NCBI GenBank assembly: GCA_030550095.1 | Contig: JAUQQA010000001.1 | Span: 1 to 64,000 of the forward strand | Length of the DNA stretch: 64,000 nucleotides | Reading direction: 5' to 3' | DNA from: Chloroflexota bacterium | Lineage (GTDB): Bacteria > Chloroflexota > Anaerolineae > J036 > Brachytrichaceae | Shown here: positions 18,429 through 27,761 of the stretch, piece after piece | How positions within the stretch are numbered: the first letter of the stretch is position 1 | Layout of the letters: the number at the start of each line of letters is the position of its first letter | Program-made: the position numbers and the translations under genes | Notes under the pieces: generated by a model | What the model saw: the letters and a program-made list of their open reading frames with translations, nothing else | What the model was told of the DNA's origin: nothing | Database searches by the model: none

Positions 18429-20225
18429 ATGCACGGCTATCGTCCCGATAACCCGCTGATCGTCCAGAGCGACCGCACTGTGTTGATCGAAGTGGACAAC
18501 CCGCTCTACGCCGAAGCACGCGACGCGCTCGCGCGCTTTGCCGAGCTAGAAAAAAGCCCTGAGTACGTCCACACCTACCGCATCTCACCCCTCTCACTTT
18601 GGAACGCCGCCGCAGCGGGCTTGACCGCGGAAGAGATCCTCACAGCTCTTGAGCGCTTCTCCAAGTACCCCCTGCCGGAGAACGTCAAGGTGGACATCCG
18701 CGAGGCGATCGGGCGATATGGCAAGGTCAAGCTCTTCATCGCCGATGGGCATTTGCTGCTCACCACGGAAGATGCCGCGCTCGCCGAAGAACTGGCGCGC
18801 CACCGCACGCTCGCGCCGCTGCTGCAACGGCGACTTTCCGCCACGCAGTTTGAGATCGACCCTGCGCATCGTGGACATGTCAAGCGTCTGCTCGTGCAGG
18901 TGGGCTACCCTGCTGAAGACCTCGCAGGCTATGTGGACGGCGCGCCGCTGGCGTTTGAGCTGCGCACGATCACCCGCTCGGGCGAGCGGTTTCAGCTCCG
19001 ACATTACCAAGCGGACGCTGCCGAGGTGTTTTGGGCACAGGGCAGCGCCGCAGGCGGCAGCGGCGTGATCGTGTTGCCGTGCGGCGCTGGCAAGACCATC
19101 GTCGGCATGGCGGTGATGGCGAAGGCGCAATGCGCCACGCTGATCCTCACCCCCAACACCGTTGCCGTGCGCCAGTGGATCCGCGAGCTGCTGGACAAAA
19201 CTACGCTGACCGAAGAACAGATCGGCGAATACAGCGGGCTGAAGAAGGACATCCGCCCCGTCACCGTGTGCACCTATCAGGTGCTCACCTATCACCCGCG
19301 CAAGCGGAACGGCATCGCCTCCACGGGCCGGGGGCGGCGCGCATTACCAGCGCTCGATGAATACCCACACATGGCGCTCTTCAACAGCATGGACTGGGGG
19401 CTGATCATCTACGACGAGGTGCACTTGCTGCCCGCGCCGGTCTTCCGCATCACGGCGGAGATCCAAGCACGGCGCCGGCTCGGCTTGACGGCGACGCTCG
19501 TGCGCGAGGATGGGCTGGAAGGCGATGTGTTCTCGCTCATCGGACCGAAGAAGTACGACGTGCCCTGGAAAGATCTCGAGCACCAAGGTTGGATCGCCAC
19601 GGCGGAGTGCCACGAGATCCGCGTGGGCATGAGCGAAGAGGATCGCATGGAGTACGCCGTGATGGACGAAGAACTAAAGTATCACTTCGCAGCGGTCAAC
19701 GAGCGCAAGCTGCACGTCGTGAGCATGCTGCTCGAAAAGCACAAAGAGGACGCCGTGTTGATCATCGGGCAGTACATCCCGCAGCTTGAGACCATCGCCA
19801 AGCGCATCGAAGCACCGCTGATCACCGGCGAAACACCTGTGCGCCAACGTGAACGCCTGTTGGAACAATTCCGCCACGGCGAGATCACGCGCCTGGTGCT
19901 CTCTAAGGTGGGCAATTTCTCCATTGACCTGCCCGACGCCAACGTGTTGATCCAAGTGAGTGGCATGTTCGGCAGCCGCCAAGAAGAGGCGCAGCGGCTT
20001 GGGCGCGTGCTCCGCCCCAAACGCAACGGCTTGCTGGCGCACTTCTACACCATCGTCACGCGCGACACGTTGGATCAAGAGTTCGCCGCGCGCCGCCAGC
20101 GCTTTCTGACCGAACAAGGCTACCACTACAACATCCTCTACGAAGAAGAAGTGCCTGCCTTCACCCCCGCGCTAATCGCTGAGCGCGCCGTGCCGCCCAG
20201 CCGTGGGCGCTTGCCCGCTGGCTAG
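18429..20225 (+). CDS. XPB-type DNA repair helicase (superfamily 2)
   Basis: About 598 residues resembling bacterial and archaeal XPB/ERCC3 helicases. An N-terminal helicase-associated module lies at about 50-100 (YRISPLSLWNA...PLPENV), followed by a damage-recognition-like region. Motor lobe 1 has GAGKT at 219-223 and DEVH at 329-332, and the XPB-specific RED motif is in LTATLVRED (353-361). Lobe 2 ends with SGMFGSRQEEAQRLGRVLRP. XPB unwinds or translocates on duplex DNA in nucleotide excision repair and transcription. I chose the ATG at 18429 because the longer frame uses a TTG and lacks support; a TAGAAT box lies 18 bp upstream. Two helicase-associated genes follow on the same strand. Confidence 0.93.
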   Translation: MHGYRPDNPLIVQSDRTVLIEVDNPLYAEARDALARFAELEKSPEYVHTYRISPLSLWNAAAAGLTAEEILTALERFSKYPLPENVKVDIREAIGRYGKVKLFIADGHLLLTTEDAALAEELARHRTLAPLLQRRLSATQFEIDPAHRGHVKRLLVQVGYPAEDLAGYVDGAPLAFELRTITRSGERFQLRHYQADAAEVFWAQGSAAGGSGVIVLPCGAGKTIVGMAVMAKAQCATLILTPNTVAVRQWIRELLDKTTLTEEQIGEYSGLKKDIRPVTVCTYQVLTYHPRKRNGIASTGRGRRALPALDEYPHMALFNSMDWGLIIYDEVHLLPAPVFRITAEIQARRRLGLTATLVREDGLEGDVFSLIGPKKYDVPWKDLEHQGWIATAECHEIRVGMSEEDRMEYAVMDEELKYHFAAVNERKLHVVSMLLEKHKEDAVLIIGQYIPQLETIAKRIEAPLITGETPVRQRERLLEQFRHGEITRLVLSKVGNFSIDLPDANVLIQVSGMFGSRQEEAQRLGRVLRPKRNGLLAHFYTIVTRDTLDQEFAARRQRFLTEQGYHYNILYEEEVPAFTPALIAERAVPPSRGRLPAG

Positions 20226-20228
20226 AAT
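20223..20228 (+). promoter_or_regulatory. -10-like box TAGAAT overlapping the XPB stop codon
   Basis: TAGAAT contains the TAG stop of the helicase gene and lies 10 bp before the next ATG (20239). It could give that gene its own nearly leaderless transcript. No clear -35. Confidence 0.35.
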
Positions 20229-20238
20229 CCTGCGCTGA

Positions 20239-22200
20239 ATGCTGCTCCCAGACTTCATCATCCACCCAGCGCAAAGCTGGACCCGCGCAAGCCTCTACTA
20301 CCTCAACATCAACGCCGAAACAGCACGCGCGCTGCTTGAGGATCTTGAACCGAGCGCATTGCGCCGCGTCATCCGCGCACACGGCGAGAAACCCAAAGCC
20401 ACTTCCTTCGCGGCATTGCTTGATCAGGCAACGCATCTCTGGCTGCGCCGCCATGAACAAGGAGGAGATCCCACCCTGCTCCTTGAGCAACTGGAAACCC
20501 CTCAGGAGCAGCAATGGCTGCGCGCCGTCTTCACCTTTTCTGACCCTGATTTGCTCATCCCAGGAGATGCGTTTCTACACGCAGCGGCGTATGCACGGCT
20601 CGCGCCCACTCGAATCAAGCGCTTGCTTGAGCGCTTCGTGATGCAAGGCGCGCTCTTTCTTGCAACACCTGTGCCTTTCAGCTCCGTGATTGAGTTAGAG
20701 AACGAGGCTGAGCTGAGCAGCGCAATCGCTAGCACCAGCGGGCAATGGATGGTCTTCACGCGCTTGCCACCTGTGCTGCATTGGACACCGCCCGCGATCA
20801 CGCCGAACGCCGCGACAGGCGCGGCGCTTCCGATCACGCAAGCGTTCGAGCGGCTCACCACGGCGCTGTATCGCGCACGTGCCGCGCTGAATACAGAGGC
20901 AGTGAATCGCTACCGCGAGGACCTGCGCGCCACCCCCGAACACCTTCCTTACGCATTGGTCCAAACCGAAGCAGAAGCGCGCAACAGCCAAGAGTTGTTG
21001 CCTTTGGTCAGCCCACTCACCCCCGAGGCGCTACACCAGCTCGCTGCTGCGACCGAGCTAGAAGCGCCCTTGGTCGAGTTCCTGTTTGGGTTGGCTGGTG
21101 TGCTTGGATTGGTCGAGCCGCCGCCGCAAAAGCCCCCCTACGAAGTGGGGCTCCACCGCGCACAGTATAGCCAATGGATCGCGCTCAGCCGCGAGGAGCA
21201 GCTTTTCGCCCTGTGGACGGCTTGGCAGTATTGGCTCTCGGATTGGATCGAGGCACGCCTTGCTATCGCACGCCTCCCCTACCACGCGCGCTTTGGCGTT
21301 GTGCGCCGCGTGCGCCCGCACCTCATCCCGCCCCGTCAGCTCGGCGCGGACTTGTGCGCAGCGCGTCGTCTCCTTGTGCGCTTTCTACGTGGCTTGCCTG
21401 ATGAGACCTGGTTCGACGCGCGCGCGCTCATCGCACAACTGCTCGATCGCTTGCCGCAGGCGTTGTGGTCTTACTCACACCCAACAGCGTGGGACTTCGT
21501 GGCAAACAACAGCGCGAACTCAGCCGAGACACGCAGGCAAGCGCAGATGTTGCTCTTCTTGCACATGCTGAGCGGACCGCTGCGCTGGTTTGGCGCAGTT
21601 GAGGTTTCCACCGACGCGCAAAGGCGCACTGAGGGATTGCGCATCACGCCGCTTGGACGCGTGTTGTTTGAGGCGCTGCGCGGCTTTGTGCCCGCTGCTG
21701 CACTGCGCGCCCATTGCAGCGAGCCTCTGGCTGAAGCAGATTCCCCTGCAATCACATGGCGCGATGATCACACAGTGCAACTGCGCCCCACAGTGCATCA
21801 TCGCGCGCTGCTCACGCTTGTGCAGTCCTTCGCCGATCTCAGTCAAGCCCCATACACGTTCACCTTCACGCCGCAGAGCATCGAGCGCGGCTTGCGCCAA
21901 GGCGCTTCGGTTGAAGCGCTCGCCCAGGCATTCGCCGAACAAGGCGCTCCGTTGCCCCAACAGTTGAGCGAGCAACTCCGCGCGCTTGCGCAACGCGTGG
22001 GGCGTGTGCGCGTGTACGAAGCGCTGCCCGTCGTTGAAGTTGCAGAGGCTGCCCTCCTACGCGAGCTTTTGGCACAGCCCGAGATCAGCCAGCACGTGCT
22101 GCACGTGCTTGGACCCACCGCGTTTGCAGTGCGCGAGGAGGCGCTGGAGGAATTTCTGCACGTCTTGCAGCGCAAGGGCTACACGCCCCGCATTGCCTGA
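20239..22200 (+). CDS. Helicase-associated domain protein, XPB neighbour (paralogue 1)
   Basis: A 653-residue protein. It has no Walker motifs and is not a helicase itself. Its C-terminal part carries the module also present at the XPB N-terminus, here at about 539-585 (YTFTFTPQSIERGL...PLPQQL), followed by the family end FAVREEALEEFLHVLQRKGY. The segment MLSGPLRWFGAVEVS recurs in the next gene as VVSGPLRWMGLIAL, and a variant is in the gene at 59.7-61.3 kb. The Mycobacterium pair Rv0861c (XPB) and Rv0862c shows the same neighbourhood, so a supporting role for the helicase is likely. The N-terminal 250 residues give no recognisable domain. Confidence 0.8.
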   Translation: MLLPDFIIHPAQSWTRASLYYLNINAETARALLEDLEPSALRRVIRAHGEKPKATSFAALLDQATHLWLRRHEQGGDPTLLLEQLETPQEQQWLRAVFTFSDPDLLIPGDAFLHAAAYARLAPTRIKRLLERFVMQGALFLATPVPFSSVIELENEAELSSAIASTSGQWMVFTRLPPVLHWTPPAITPNAATGAALPITQAFERLTTALYRARAALNTEAVNRYREDLRATPEHLPYALVQTEAEARNSQELLPLVSPLTPEALHQLAAATELEAPLVEFLFGLAGVLGLVEPPPQKPPYEVGLHRAQYSQWIALSREEQLFALWTAWQYWLSDWIEARLAIARLPYHARFGVVRRVRPHLIPPRQLGADLCAARRLLVRFLRGLPDETWFDARALIAQLLDRLPQALWSYSHPTAWDFVANNSANSAETRRQAQMLLFLHMLSGPLRWFGAVEVSTDAQRRTEGLRITPLGRVLFEALRGFVPAAALRAHCSEPLAEADSPAITWRDDHTVQLRPTVHHRALLTLVQSFADLSQAPYTFTFTPQSIERGLRQGASVEALAQAFAEQGAPLPQQLSEQLRALAQRVGRVRVYEALPVVEVAEAALLRELLAQPEISQHVLHVLGPTAFAVREEALEEFLHVLQRKGYTPRIA

Positions 22201-22206
22201 TCCACC

Positions 22207-23988
22207 ATGACGGTTTCTGCGTTGCCTTTGCTAGGTGCTCCTGAGCTGTATCGCCTTCTTGGGCGCTACGTGCGCCTCGTCGCCCAACGCGAAGAAGTGC
22301 CGCTCACCGCGCAAGGGCGCATCCGCAAGACGGTTTTCAAGAGCCTGCTACGCGATCTCGGGCTCGGCGAACACGCCATCACCGAGGATCAAGCGCCACA
22401 ACTGCTTTTCGCGCGGCTTGCGCTCATTGGGCTAGGCGTGTTCGAGGTTGACCAGCACAAGTTGCGCGTGAGGGATGCCGAGCGGTGGCTTGAACAGCCG
22501 CTCACGCGACGCGCGCAGTCGCTTCTGGAGACGTGGCTGGACGGCGCTGCTTGGAACGAGCTGGTGGAATTGCCCAGCGTTTCGGTCACGCGCTATCGCC
22601 TTGAGCCAGAAGGGCAACAGCGCTTGCGCGAGGCGCGCCAAACGCTGTTAACGGCGCTCAGCGCGCAACTCCGCGCTGCGCCGCGGCAAACGCTCTCGCT
22701 CGCCGCTTTCGTCGAGCATCTGCGCCAGCTCCCGTTCAAGTTGATCACAGACGCCCCCAGGCGCAACGACGCCTTCTCTTGGCGGGCTTCTTACTACGCT
22801 GCCGAAAGCCGGCTGGGCGTGAGCCTTTACCCTATCCCCACGAGCCTCGCTGAAGCGTGGGATCGCCTTGAGGGCGCGTTTGCGCTTCACGTGGTGAGCG
22901 GCCCACTGCGCTGGATGGGCTTGATCGCGCTGAGCCAAGAGCCGCGCCCCAACAATCTCGATCAGGTGCAGCTTCAGCTCACTGAAGCAGGGCGCTGGCT
23001 GCTCCTCGGCGCCGAAGCACCGCAGTGGGCAGAAACAGGCGGGCGCATCGTGGTGCAGCCCAACTTCACGGTGCTCGCCTTTGAGCCGCTGCCCGACAGG
23101 GTGTTGCTGGACTTAGAACGCTTCGCCGCGCTGCAGAGCGCCGACCGCGCGCTTACTTACCAGCTAACGCGCGAGTCCGTTTACCGCGCGCAGCTTCAAG
23201 GATGGAACGCGTCGCGCATCATCGCGTTCCTCGAGGCGCATAGCGGCGCGCTGCCTGCTAACGTGCGGCGCACGCTGGAGGAGTGGGAGGCGCAGCATCA
23301 ACGCATTGTGGTTCACAAGCAGGCGTGCGTGGTGCAACTCGCTGACGCCTCTATCCAACCCGCCGTGCTTGAGACGCTGCGCGCTTTCTCGCCGCGTGCC
23401 CTCGGGGAGCATTTTCTGCTTGTGCCCGCCGCTGCTCAAGCAGTGGTGGAAACGCTGCAACATCATGGTTGGAGCCCACACATTTCGCCGAAGCGCAGCG
23501 CCGAGCCAGAGGTGCGCATCACCGAAGACGGCACGATCACCTTGCGAACCACGCTGCCGAGCGTGCACGTCCTCGACCGTCTTCAGCAACTTGCTGACCT
23601 CACGCCAGATGCTGATGCACCTACCGCCCCGATGCGCGCGCGCATCACGCAACAAAGCGTGCAGCGCGCCATGGAACGCGGCATGAGCGTGGAGCAATAC
23701 GTGGCTGCGCTCAAGCAGCTCAACGGCGGCGCGTTGCCACACGCGCTGCTAGAGCGCATCACGCGGTGGTCACGCTTCTTTGGGCACGTGCGCGCGCAAC
23801 CGTTCTTCCGTCTGAAATTCTCCCATGCGCGCGTGTTGCATCACCTGCTGGAAGATAAGGAAATTGCGCCATACCTCAACCTGCCCGAGCTGCCCATTTT
23901 CACCGACGAAGCCTTTGTCGCCGCCGAGGACTTGCCAAAAGTGCGGCAGCTTTTGGAGGCGCGTGGCATCTCCTTCCTCGAGGGCTAG
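22207..23988 (+). CDS. Helicase-associated domain protein, XPB neighbour (paralogue 2, two modules)
   Basis: A 593-residue protein starting 6 bp after its paralogue, so certainly in one transcript. It carries two copies of the helicase-associated module, at about 318-362 (YQLTRESVYRAQLQGW...ALPANV) and 477-530 (RARITQQSVQRAMERG). Each is followed by the beta-hairpin-rich tail with an FAVREE-like pattern (LLVPAAAQAVVETLQHHGW, and FVAAEDLPKVRQLLEARG). No nucleotide-binding motif is present. The gene ends with its stop codon interleaved with that of the convergent M23 peptidase gene. DNA binding or scaffolding of the helicase is inferred only. Confidence 0.8.
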   Translation: MTVSALPLLGAPELYRLLGRYVRLVAQREEVPLTAQGRIRKTVFKSLLRDLGLGEHAITEDQAPQLLFARLALIGLGVFEVDQHKLRVRDAERWLEQPLTRRAQSLLETWLDGAAWNELVELPSVSVTRYRLEPEGQQRLREARQTLLTALSAQLRAAPRQTLSLAAFVEHLRQLPFKLITDAPRRNDAFSWRASYYAAESRLGVSLYPIPTSLAEAWDRLEGAFALHVVSGPLRWMGLIALSQEPRPNNLDQVQLQLTEAGRWLLLGAEAPQWAETGGRIVVQPNFTVLAFEPLPDRVLLDLERFAALQSADRALTYQLTRESVYRAQLQGWNASRIIAFLEAHSGALPANVRRTLEEWEAQHQRIVVHKQACVVQLADASIQPAVLETLRAFSPRALGEHFLLVPAAAQAVVETLQHHGWSPHISPKRSAEPEVRITEDGTITLRTTLPSVHVLDRLQQLADLTPDADAPTAPMRARITQQSVQRAMERGMSVEQYVAALKQLNGGALPHALLERITRWSRFFGHVRAQPFFRLKFSHARVLHHLLEDKEIAPYLNLPELPIFTDEAFVAAEDLPKVRQLLEARGISFLEG

Positions 23989-25115
23989 GGCAAGTAGAGG
24001 ATCGGGTTCATCGGCGTGCCGTTGTAGCGGATTTCAAAGTGCAGGTGTGGTCCTGTTGAACGCCCCGTGCTGCCCATTGCGCCGATCACCTGACCGCGCG
24101 CCACACTCTGGCCTGGCGCAACAAACCAACTGGATAGGTGCGCGTAGAACGTCGAGAAGCCGTTGCCGTGGTCAATGATCACAAGGTTGCCGTAGCCCTG
24201 GTTGTTCCAGCCAGCGTAAGTAACATACCCTCCATCTGAGGCCGCGATGGGCGTGCCGATCGCGTTGGCGATGTCGAGCCCGCGATGCCCCCACCAATAC
24301 TGCTGCGTGATCGCGCCGACTGTGGGCCAGCCAAAGGCGCCTGTCGCCGCAAAGCTCGGCGCTGGCCCCACGTAGCGCCGTCCTGGTGTGCGCTGCGGCT
24401 GAGGCGTGATCACGCGGCGCTGGATCGGCTTCACGCCGCCGGGCACGATGATCTTTTGCCCAGGCACAAGGTTGTCGCCAGGCGCGAGGTTGTTGAGCGG
24501 GAACTCAACAATCGCCTCGGGCTTCACCTTGAAGCGCTCTGCGATGCTGCTGAGCGTGTCATTGGGCTTGACTTCGTAGAGCAAGCCATCTACAGGCAAG
24601 ATGGTGAGCACCTGCCCGATGCGCAGCAGGTCGGGCGTCTCCTCAAGCTCGGGGTTCGACCAAATGATGGTGGTGGGTTGCAGCCCAAAGCGTTGGGCGA
24701 TGCGCTCCACGTTGTCGCCGGGCGCGACGGTGTAGGTGATCACAGCGCGACGTGTCTCGGCAGCGCTAGGCGCAACATCGAGCGCAAAGTCGCGCACAAC
24801 GAGGTCTTGGGCTGGCGTGCGCGCCTTCAAGCTGCGTGGCGTGAAGTTGGTCACGCCGCGCGCACGTAGCTCCGCGCCCAACACGAGCGGTGAGTCCGCA
24901 TAGCGCAGCGTCTGAGGCGCGTCTATGGCTGCCTCAGCAGGCGCGCTGGGCAAGCGGAGCTGCGCAATGACAAACGCAAGCACGGCAGCGACAAGGGTGG
25001 CAAGGTGAGGCACCCACTGGCTTGGTGAGATGCGCCGTAACGCGCCGTAGAATCGCTGCGCGTTAGTCATCACAAGGACAAGCCCACGCGCAACGCGCTG
25101 AGGCAAATCTTTCAT
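23985..25115 (-). CDS. Membrane-anchored M23 (LytM) peptidase with two LysM domains
   Basis: A 376-residue envelope protein with a membrane helix at about 35-52. Two peptidoglycan-binding LysM repeats follow (ITYTVAPGDNVERIAQRFGL and LLYEVKPNDTLSSIAERFKV), then a C-terminal LytM zinc peptidase domain with HRGLDIA and HLHFEI, the HxxxD and HxH zinc ligands. It probably cuts peptide cross-links or acts as an amidase activator; the ligands look complete, so activity is expected. Its stop overlaps the convergent gene by 4 bp. Confidence 0.93.
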   Translation of the reverse strand: MKDLPQRVARGLVLVMTNAQRFYGALRRISPSQWVPHLATLVAAVLAFVIAQLRLPSAPAEAAIDAPQTLRYADSPLVLGAELRARGVTNFTPRSLKARTPAQDLVVRDFALDVAPSAAETRRAVITYTVAPGDNVERIAQRFGLQPTTIIWSNPELEETPDLLRIGQVLTILPVDGLLYEVKPNDTLSSIAERFKVKPEAIVEFPLNNLAPGDNLVPGQKIIVPGGVKPIQRRVITPQPQRTPGRRYVGPAPSFAATGAFGWPTVGAITQQYWWGHRGLDIANAIGTPIAASDGGYVTYAGWNNQGYGNLVIIDHGNGFSTFYAHLSSWFVAPGQSVARGQVIGAMGSTGRSTGPHLHFEIRYNGTPMNPILYLP

Positions 25116-25195
25116 AAGCTAACGCTTTTGTAAGGCGGCGCGATTTTAACAAGAAAAATGATTACCGCTTTTTTGCGCAAACACTAGCCGTTTCC

Positions 25196-25672
25196 ATGGC
25201 CCAAGAAGTCTTCTTTTGCAAATCCGTTCCCGCGCTCGGCGAAGTGCAAGCGAGCGTGAATTTCGACGCTGAGGCGTTCGGCGCCAGCACTCACATCACG
25301 CCGCTCACGGTCGCCATTGAAGCAGAAGGGCATGACCTCGGGCGCATCGTTGGCTTTGAGGGCGAGGCGCAGGCGATCATCGCCATGCATGGGCTGAAGC
25401 CCGATCCGCAAGCCAAGCGCGCGCTCGAGATAACCGTGTTTCGCGTGAGCGAACCGCTGCGCGCGCACAAGTTGGATGCCCTTGTGTTTGCGGCGTTCGA
25501 GCGCTGGCTGTTGCGGCGCGGTTGGCGCGGCGATTTGCTCAAGCGCCTCTTGTTCACCGACCCGCAACAGGTGATCCCGATCCGCACCTTTTGGGTGAAG
25601 CAGCTCGGCTTTGAGCTGGTGCTCGCCGAGGAGGGCAAATGGGATGAGCACGTGGTGAAGCGCTGGCGCTAG
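25196..25672 (+). CDS. Conserved-looking hypothetical protein
   Basis: A 158-residue acidic/basic mixed protein without membrane segments or signal peptide. The best-supported frame is the plus strand: it reads as ordinary globular sequence (GRIVGFEGEAQAIIAMHGL, then FERWLLRRGWRGDLLKRLL), while the antisense frame is rich in His and Ala as expected of a shadow. The closing segment VKQLGFELVLAEEGKWDE recalls the last strand and helix of GNAT acetyltransferases, but no acetyl-CoA loop is visible, so I do not assign a function. It stops 3 bp before the convergent amidohydrolase stop. Confidence 0.6.
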   Translation: MAQEVFFCKSVPALGEVQASVNFDAEAFGASTHITPLTVAIEAEGHDLGRIVGFEGEAQAIIAMHGLKPDPQAKRALEITVFRVSEPLRAHKLDALVFAAFERWLLRRGWRGDLLKRLLFTDPQQVIPIRTFWVKQLGFELVLAEEGKWDEHVVKRWR

Positions 25673-25675
25673 CGC

Positions 25676-27679
25676 TCACGCGATCGCCTCTTCGGGTTCT
25701 TCGGCGATCTGCACGTATTCCTGGCGCAGCAGCGCTTCATCACTCACGCCGAAGCGTGCGAGTAGTTTGCTGATGGCGGCAGCCTTGCGCTCCGCATCGC
25801 GCTGGCTCCAGGTGCGGCTCTTGATTTCTAGGAAGTACCCCTCGCGGGGCGGATTCACCATGCGATCGATGTTGATGAACATCTCCTCGTCGTCGAAGAA
25901 CACCTCCCAGCGCAGGCGATCCTTCTCGACGTGCACCTCGCGCGCGGGCTTGAAATACTCACGGTAGAAGCGCAAGCTGCGGTCCGCAGGCGCCATGAAG
26001 CGGACGCGGCTGAGCAAGATGGCGTGTGGATATTCGCGCTCGCGCTGCCCGCTCACGAGCGTCAGGCGATAGCGCGTGCTCACGACTTGCCCGTTCTCGT
26101 CAACGCGCTCGTCCTCGCGGTAGCGCAAGCGCGAAGGCTCATGGTCGAAGAAGAAATAGGTGTCGTACTGGCGATAGTGCACGTGGCGCACAATGGTGAT
26201 CTCGCCGCTGTGGTTGATAAAGTCAATCAGCGGCTGTGGGTCTGAAATACGCGCCTTGACCTGCACCTCAAAGGACTCCTGCTGTTGCACCCCGCCGATT
26301 GCCGCGAGCTTGCGCAACACGTCGCCCTCGCGCGCGACGAGGAAGCCATGCACGCGCCGCGCCACCTCTTGCGCCTGCGCGCGGATTTCTGCCTCGTTCA
26401 GCGTGAGCAGCTCACGCGCGCGCATCAAGCAGCGCCCGTTCACGAACACATCGCGCACGTCGGTAGATTTGCTGGAGTACACAATGAGCGTGTAGATCGC
26501 ATCGCTTTCGGGATCGAGCGCAGCGTAGTTGGGCGCGGTGTGCAGGTGATCGAGTTCGAGCACGATCACGTCGGCGCGCTTGCCCACTTCCAGCGAGCCA
26601 GTGAGCGCGCCAATGTGCAGCGCCTCGGCGCCCATGCGCGTCGCCATGAGCATTGCCGTGCGCGCCGGCACGGCAAGCGGATCGCGGGTGCTGCCCTTGG
26701 CAAGCAGCGCGGCGAGACGCATCTCCTCGAAGTGATCGAGGTCGTTGTTGCTCGCGGGACCATCCGTGCCGATGCCCACCTTCAGCCCTGTGTCGAGCAT
26801 TTTTTGCACGTTGGCGATGCCGCTGGCGAGCTTGAGGTTCGCGGTGGGGTTGTGGGCGACGGTAGCGCCGGCGTTGCGCAGCGTGCGCATCTCGCCGGCG
26901 TCAATCGCCACGCAGTGCGCGGCGATCACCTTCGCCTCGAGCACGCCGTTCTTCTTCACCCAGTTCACCACCGGCATGCCGTGATCGCGGCGGCATTCTT
27001 CTACTTCCTGCTGCGTCTCGCTGATGTGGATGTGCAGCGGCACGTCGTAGCGGATGGCGATCTCAGCGCAGGCGCGCATCAGCTCACCGCTGCACGTGTA
27101 AGGCGCATGAGGCGCGATCACAGGCGTGATCAGCGGATGCCCGCGCCACTTCTGGATGAAGCGCTCAGTGAACTCCAAGCTCTCATCGGCGGAGTGCGCG
27201 TCGGGCGTGGGAAACTGCATGATGGTCTGCGAGCACAGCGCGCGCATGCCCACCTCGGCAAGCGTTTGCGCGATGGTGTCCTCGAAGTAGTACATGTCGT
27301 TCACGCAGGTCACGCCGCTGCGCAACATCTCGGCACACGCTAGCCGCGTGCCCAGCGCGACAAACTCCGGCGAGACGAACGCGCGCTCGACAGGCAGCAT
27401 GTAGCCGTAGAGCCACACATCCAAGCGGCGATCATCTGCCAAGCCGCGCAGCAGCGTCATAGGGAGATGCGTGTGCGCGTTGACCAAACCGGGCAAGATG
27501 GCGCAGCCAGAGCAGTCAATAATCTCCTTTGCTGAGACGCTCGCGCCCACCGTCTCCGCATCTCCCACTGCCACGATGCTATCTCCGCGAATGGCGACGG
27601 CGCCGCGCGGATACTTGCGGAACTGTTCGTCCATGGTGAGGACGAAGCCATTGACGAGGAGGATATCCGCTTGCTGCAT
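25676..27679 (-). CDS. Amidohydrolase (MtaD/SAH deaminase-like) fused to a CYTH-like domain
   Basis: A 667-residue fusion. Residues 1 to about 445 form a complete metal-dependent amidohydrolase: HTH at 69-71, His217 in IHISE, His255 in AAHC and Asp306 in GTDGP match the subgroup that deaminates 5-methylthioadenosine, S-adenosylhomocysteine or similar purines. From about 468 the sequence changes to a CYTH-like beta-tunnel pattern: FEVQVKAR at the start, YRQYDTYFF, RLRYRED, RYRLTLVSG and a final YFLEIKSRT. CYTH enzymes act on triphosphates, for example thiamine triphosphatase and class IV adenylyl cyclase. The usual ExExK is EVQVK here, with Gln at the second acidic place. I chose the ATG at 27679; a TATAAC box 6 bp upstream suggests a leaderless message. 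Domain 1 is sure, domain 2 likely, the joint function unknown. Confidence 0.88.
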   Translation of the reverse strand: MQQADILLVNGFVLTMDEQFRKYPRGAVAIRGDSIVAVGDAETVGASVSAKEIIDCSGCAILPGLVNAHTHLPMTLLRGLADDRRLDVWLYGYMLPVERAFVSPEFVALGTRLACAEMLRSGVTCVNDMYYFEDTIAQTLAEVGMRALCSQTIMQFPTPDAHSADESLEFTERFIQKWRGHPLITPVIAPHAPYTCSGELMRACAEIAIRYDVPLHIHISETQQEVEECRRDHGMPVVNWVKKNGVLEAKVIAAHCVAIDAGEMRTLRNAGATVAHNPTANLKLASGIANVQKMLDTGLKVGIGTDGPASNNDLDHFEEMRLAALLAKGSTRDPLAVPARTAMLMATRMGAEALHIGALTGSLEVGKRADVIVLELDHLHTAPNYAALDPESDAIYTLIVYSSKSTDVRDVFVNGRCLMRARELLTLNEAEIRAQAQEVARRVHGFLVAREGDVLRKLAAIGGVQQQESFEVQVKARISDPQPLIDFINHSGEITIVRHVHYRQYDTYFFFDHEPSRLRYREDERVDENGQVVSTRYRLTLVSGQREREYPHAILLSRVRFMAPADRSLRFYREYFKPAREVHVEKDRLRWEVFFDDEEMFINIDRMVNPPREGYFLEIKSRTWSQRDAERKAAAISKLLARFGVSDEALLRQEYVQIAEEPEEAIA

Positions 27680-27685
27680 ACGAAG

Positions 27686-27691
27686 GTTATA
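27686..27691 (-). promoter_or_regulatory. -10-like box TATAAC, leaderless start of the amidohydrolase-CYTH gene
   Basis: TATAAC on the minus strand is 6 bp before the ATG. No ribosome site is visible between it and the start. Confidence 0.45.
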
Positions 27692-27761
27692 GCACACGCA
27701 GCGCAGCTTCAGGGTGCATCACAAACTCAGAGGCTCAGAGTTGCTCCGTGTGCTGGGCGAT

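Noticed and set aside
25184-25651. Minus-strand frame opposite the small hypothetical gene at 25.2 kb
   Set aside because: The plus-strand reading looks like a globular protein while this one has shadow composition; I kept the plus-strand gene only.
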